From: Stenopsyche tienmushanensis
Taxonomy: Eukaryota; Arthropoda; Insecta; Trichoptera; Stenopsychidae
Length of the DNA: 64,000 nt
Assembly: GCA_008973525.1 (NCBI GenBank)
Contig: WACJ01000187.1
Span: 248,001 to 312,000 of the forward strand
Reading direction: 5' to 3'
Positions 59,501 to 64,000 of this stretch are shown here, piece by piece; position 1 is the first letter of the stretch, and the number at the start of each line of letters is the position of its first letter. A program made the position numbers and the translations under genes. The notes below the pieces were generated by a model. It saw only the letters and a list, made by a program, of their open reading frames with translations, was not told the DNA's origin and did not search any database.

Positions 59501-61235
59501 TATGGGAATCCGAGTGAAGATTGGAATGGTTAGTGATAATAGATCTCGTCGTGTTACGGACCTGATATAAGCTTGGATTACCCATTTCTCACGACCGGTG
59601 AAGTGTGTACCCATGATAATTGGCTATATAAATCGGTAATATACCTGCCACACGTATAGCCATCTCTGTGGATATAAATCACAATCGGTTCTCATTGTGT
59701 GTTATTTATTATTTTTTGATTTGACTTAGGGGCGCAATCTACTCATATGGATTTTTTTTATAACCAGCAATATTTAAGCCCTCGCATTATCTATAATCTA
59801 TAGACGACCAGAAGTGGTACTATTGTACGTATTGGGAAAGGTTATATACAATATGTAACCAATTAAACATTGAGAATTGACGTCAATATCGTTTTTATGC
59901 ATACATTTGAACTCAACTTTATATCGAACAAAACCGTATATCTTGATTATTTTTGGGAAAAAAAATGGTTCATAAAAATACAATAAAAAACATGATTTAA
60001 CAATAGACTCTTAACCATATGTTCGCTCTAATCTCTGCGATGAACCTGTACTATTATTGTACAATAGAAATTTGACAATCAAAATAAGATTTTTATCCAT
60101 GGACATGGAAAAATGATATGAAGATATTTTGAATTTTATCGTAAATATCAAGAAGACTGACAGAACTTTCTAAAGATCGTTTGGAATTAGATATGATGAA
60201 GAAGATAGATATGGAAATCCATGGAAAAGTGTTTGCATTATATCCCAATATATGGAAACTACAATACTTATTCACTTAATCACTTATTTCTTGCCTTGCA
60301 TTTTTTTTTACTAGGGAAAAAGTTAAATTCTAAATAGGATGTACAAAATGGACTTTCAAGTTTTTTTTACTCAAAACCAGTGTCTTTCTACAGAAATAGA
60401 ATTAAAAAGCTCCCTGTAAGATAGCGAGAAATTGTAGATAGTGGAGGAAAATATATATGATTGAAAAAATGTTAAATTGTGTTTGTTAACTTCTTTTGGA
60501 TTGACCTGATACTTACAAAGGCGGTAAGAATAAAAATGTAGGCTATCTCTGAATTAGATGATATGAGTCAACATGCACGTATGAATTTTATCGCATGATA
60601 ATGATCGACCTATCAGATTACAATCCACCATCAAAATATATATTTCCCTTGACTTTCTTTCAAAGTATTTAAATATTTCCCATTAACTTTTAATGCTATT
60701 TAAGTGTAATAAAATGCAATAACCAATCACTTCTGACCCAGCAATTCGATAGTAAAAATCTTAAATTTATGGTACAAATTGATGTAAGATTATTTTGGTT
60801 GAAAATTTAAGCCCATGTAATTAGTAAAAAATAGTTCAACTTTGTAGTTGAACTCAAAATTTGTAATGATTTTTTTAAAGCATATCAAGCCAAAGAAATC
60901 AAGTCTTGTATTAGATAGGTTTTAAAGCAAAGAAATTGAAATAATGTACTCTGGTCAAGGTTTTTCTTCGCAAAATTGAGTTTATCAGGTTAATGTTATA
61001 TGCTGCATTACTGTAGCGAATCGAAACACATGAACTTTGTTCTGTCATAGAGGACAGCTATCATCGAGCATTATAATAGCTATTTTATTTTCTTTCAAAT
61101 CGGCCATGGGAAAGTTAGATGCAAGCACTACATCATTATTGTACGTTTTCTAGGTTAATTAAAAATCATCGAATCATCGTCGGATATTGCGATACATGCT
61201 TTTAGCGCGAAACGGTGATAAATAAATCTTGACAA
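56570..61235. other. gene-free stretch before the right-edge gene
   Basis: No gene is supported. A 122-codon minus frame (56543-56911) has no domain. The opposite strand there reads CYVCHTFRKIHTHRHLKTH, zinc-finger-like but with wrong spacing. About 56960-57300 and 58600-58760 are less AT-rich and may be regulatory. TTAACCTTT motifs at 57747 and 59095 resemble TTAA-type transposon ends. The stretch around 59131 is similar to 38401 (see findings). Confidence 0.35.
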
Positions 61236-61236
61236 C

Positions 61237-64000
61237 TTACATTTTTAGAAAAGAATCCATCTTTTTTTCCATTTGGAAGAGCTCGTCCGGTGGCTGTGAC
61301 GCCATCACCTCGCAGAAGGTCTTCTTCGCGCAAGGAGTGTTGGTCCAATCGGTGTTGTGGATATGGGCCAGCACGTCGCCTGCCAATCCTTGACTGCCTC
61401 TGTCTGCTTCTATATTCTGTATCACTTTCTCCATCACTTTGTCTTCTTCGAGAAACTCATCGTCGCTCAGGTTGAGAGATCTTCTCTCAATTGTGTGAAC
61501 TTCCGGCTTATCATAAGCGTTCGTGTAATCGATTATTTTGTCAACGCTCGAAACGAGATCTTGCCGCGACATTCCTTCCGGTGCGTTATAAACGTCGATC
61601 ACGTCAGAGAATTGATCGAACTTGTCATTTTTGCCATAAAATTGATCGTTCTGAAGATCGTAATCGTCGACTTGGTCACTCAAAAGACTTTCTTTGCGAC
61701 TCGTGCGCTGAGAATCACCGTCGTTTAAGACTGTTCATGGCATCCGCGTTTCTTTTTGATCTTCTTTGCGGTCCAGGACCTTTAGGCGCCTCCATGATGA
61801 CATAAACGTTTTCACTCGGCATCTTGACGTTGTCGGTGTAAATTTTCTGTTTCATCATAGCTTCTTTGTCAGCGTCTTGCTGATGATAAGCTCTAATGTA
61901 ATTATAATGAGCGTTTTCTAAAGATCTCTTATGTTCCATCTGTAATTGTTTTATAGTGTCTTCGCTCATGCCGGCACTTCTCATCATATCGATATCCAAA
62001 AATCTTCCAACTGCTACTGCTCCCAACCCTAAAGCAGCTCCACCGACCATCAATCCTAAAGTCGGCAACAGAACAGAACTGCCGGCTATAGTACCAATTT
62101 TATCCTGCGCTGCATATCCGTGACCATAATAAGGCCTTGGCTTCACAGAAAATCCTAAATTGTGAGATATCTTTTGAGTGGCTTCCATCAGCGGCTCCAA
62201 TACCGGCTTAGTCACTTTCGCAATCGGTTCAAATATCGGTTTTGTCATATCAAAGACAGGTTTTGTAAACTGTTGCACAGTTTCTATTCCGCTCTGCAAC
62301 GTACCTTTCATTGAATCGGTTATTCTCTTCCAAAGAGGGGGTTCAGCAACCCGCGTCACATATCCATAATTATAAGGATACTTCTGATAGCCCGGTCTGT
62401 AATAGTTGAATCTGTTCATATTGTGTTCAGGATTTTCATAGTACTTATTGTGCCTAAAAGACTCTCTAGTCAGATGATCATCAGATTCTTCATAATTGTC
62501 CGTGGTGGATAAAGCCGGTTCGGCAGCGTACGGTGAACGATCACTATGAGGATCTTGAGTGTAATAAATCACTTTCTTTGGTTGTTCTTTGCTTTTTTCT
62601 TCGATGTTGACCTGAGATGCAATTTTAGCAGGTTGAATTCCAAGTTCCGGATGAGCATATTGCAAAACTGGATTGCGGACGCCTTCAACGGTAGAATCTT
62701 GATTGTTTTTTGGCGTGTACATCTGCGACGGTGGATAGATTGAATTGCCGGGATGTTGAAGCATCCTTCTTTGTAGATGGCTATCCGGGAATCTTACAAT
62801 GTCGTCTCTTTCGGCTCTTGAGCTTCTTCCGCCAAAATAATCTCTTTTGGATTCATGATCGTTGATTTGTTTGATGTACTCGATGAGTTTTGAATTGGCA
62901 ACTCTTGAATTGTCTGTCTTTGTAAACGGACCATATCCCTTGCGAAGATAATCACCCATGATTTTATTTTTTAAGATATACGTCGGATTATCACTCGTCA
63001 TAAATGGTCCGATATTTTCACTAGAAAAAACACCTTCTCTTCTTAGATTGTCGTCCGTTGTAAAAGGGCCGATCCCCTTTTCTAACTGTTCAGGATAGTT
63101 GTCTTCTTTCATGAAAGGGCCAATACTAGGATTAGAACTATCGTATGCTTCTTCTAAATCTGACTCTGGAAATGCAGCCGTCGGTTTATAGCCCACTGGA
63201 TAAGGTAAAAGTTCGCCGTTAATAACTCGAGCGTTTCTCCAAGTCTTAAGATCTGACTCATCGTCCGGCATTCGTACGCCGTGAATTTCAGGTATTCCAT
63301 CGTCACCTATTTTGATGAAAGATTTGCCATGCTTCGTATCTTTTCCGTTGTTATTTTTAATGTACATCGTATCCGATTGGATGAATACTGGCTTAGGAAC
63401 GGCCCTCGATCTGCCTTCATCTTCGTTGACCTTTGTGCTCACTACTTCTATGTGTACTGGATTTCTATCGTTCTTAATGACAATGCTTGAATAATCTGGA
63501 TCTATGCTTCTCGAACGAGAACGACCCTCAGCATAACTAGTTGATGTTATGTACACGGGGGAATTTATTGTTTTCGAATCGTCGCTGTTTATTGCCTCTG
63601 ATTCTGGTCTCGAATATTTGATTATGGTTTCTCCTTCGAAATTGCTTTCTGGAATGACGGCAACGGGCGACCAATTTCCATATTCTGCCTTGACTGTGGC
63701 TGATTCATCATCGTTATTGTCTTGTTTGACGTAATATTTATTGTAGTTGTTCGATTTTTCTTCGATTTCTTCACTATTGGTATTGTGGACGAGTTTTCGT
63801 GCTTCATAGAATCCTGTACCCATCGGTTCAAAATCACCATGATATAGTCTTTGAGATGCAATAAACTGTTTTTCTGTCGTTACTTCATTTTCAGAAGAAT
63901 TTGTTGGAATTTCTGTGGTCGTTGTGACGACATTTTCTTGTGAGTCGTTCTCTTGCGATGAATGCGATCTTCCGTCTCGTTTTTTTACAATCAATTGGGT
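61237..64000 (-). CDS. large secreted or precursor-like repeat protein, 5' end outside window
   Basis: The gene enters from the right edge and reads on the minus strand; no true start is in the window. It is polar and Ser/Asp/Tyr-rich. Residue numbers count from 63994. Four GPF-x3-DN repeats lie at 292-299, 309-316, 329-336 and 355-362. Three TKP-(V/I)-(F/L) repeats lie at 577-600. A Gly/Ala/Leu hydrophobic segment is at 635-665, and a basic RRSKR furin-type site at 744-748. The first frame stops at 61715. A second frame, open from about 61738, continues in the same direction to 61237. It is acidic and holds C-x5-C-E ([11 protein letters not shown]). Dropping one T from the TTT at 61724-61726 would join the frames, so an indel or assembly error is likely. 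The end ATG-TAA sits on GTAAGT, so another exon may follow. The function is unknown. Confidence 0.8.
61239..61244 (-). promoter_or_regulatory. possible splice donor at the end of the last frame
   Basis: The minus strand reads AAAAT|GTAAGTTG; the TAA of the apparent stop lies within GTAAGT. A strong donor at the very end of the coding sequence suggests that the stop may be intronic. No downstream exon was recognised. Confidence 0.4.
62909..63121 (-). repeat. coding repeats GPF-x3-DN (four copies)
   Basis: The copies are [24 protein letters not shown] and GPFTKTDN, spaced 17, 20 and 26 residues apart, in the right-edge gene. The conserved core with variable spacers suggests selection on the motif. 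Confidence 0.9.

Noticed and set aside
61715..61735. An 11-bp GT...AG intron (GTGATTCTCAG) explaining the frame change
   Set aside because: Far too short for spliceosomal splicing; an indel is simpler.
61290..61805. Plus-strand frames of 61-123 codons opposite the right-edge gene
   Set aside because: Antisense shadows of the coding sequence.
1..64000. CRISPR array, rRNA, tRNA or prokaryotic operon
   Set aside because: No regularly spaced repeats, no B-box with a cloverleaf, and no Shine-Dalgarno or operon layout. Introns and transposons are eukaryotic.

Overview
The window looks like AT-rich nuclear DNA from an insect. It has spliced genes with GT-AG introns and long gene-poor stretches. 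It also holds decayed copies of many transposon families common in insects: mariner, Tc1-like, pogo/Tigger, piggyBac, hAT, and Jockey-, RTE- and R1-clade LINEs. I cannot fix the insect order from sequence alone. No bacterial, plasmid or phage features, CRISPR array, rRNA or convincing tRNA was seen.

Only three protein genes can be supported. (1) A plus-strand gene at about 24.8-27.5 kb has four coding exons with matching phases. It encodes a secreted two-EF-hand protein of the MCFD2/CGREF1 type. (2) A convergent minus-strand gene at 27.6-29.05 kb has four exons with exactly matching phases. It encodes a 315-residue secreted protein of unknown function; the two stop codons are only 116 bp apart. 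(3) A large minus-strand gene enters from the right edge (64.0 to 61.24 kb). It encodes a long, mostly polar precursor with four GPF-x3-DN repeats, three TKP repeats, a Gly/Ala-rich hydrophobic segment and a furin-like site. Its frame is broken once near 61.72 kb. Genes 2 and 3 share a layout: a polar N-terminal part, then a hydrophobic segment, then C-x5-C followed by an acidic residue. They may be distant members of one insect secreted-protein family.

The rest is gene-poor. 1.5-4.3 kb holds two Jockey-type reverse transcriptase fossils. 6.4-7.3 kb is a TA-flanked deleted mariner. 15.2-16.1 kb is a deleted pogo/Tigger element. 17.4-18.3 kb is a probable Tc1-like element. 19.66-19.85 kb is a piggyBac transposase scrap. 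The large intron of the EF-hand gene (25.2-27.2 kb) is filled with hAT-type MITEs and a DDE transposase fragment. 31 kb has a mariner scrap and a perfect 18-bp hairpin. 38.5-38.8 kb is a hAT C-terminus. 41-42.7 kb and 55.2-55.7 kb share a T-rich repeat. 44.6 kb is another DDE scrap. 46.0-47.2 kb has RTE and R1-clade LINE 3' ends side by side. 52.6-53.7 kb is a second mariner carrying a nested 79-bp TTAA-flanked hairpin. Short GC-richer islands without recognisable coding content are scattered throughout and could be regulatory.

No operon-like or defence-like system is visible. The most interesting candidates are the secreted repeat protein at the right edge, its possible relation to the gene at 28 kb, and the nested or interleaved miniature transposons. 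All transposon calls rest on reading motifs by eye; exact ends are given only where terminal repeats and target duplications are visible.
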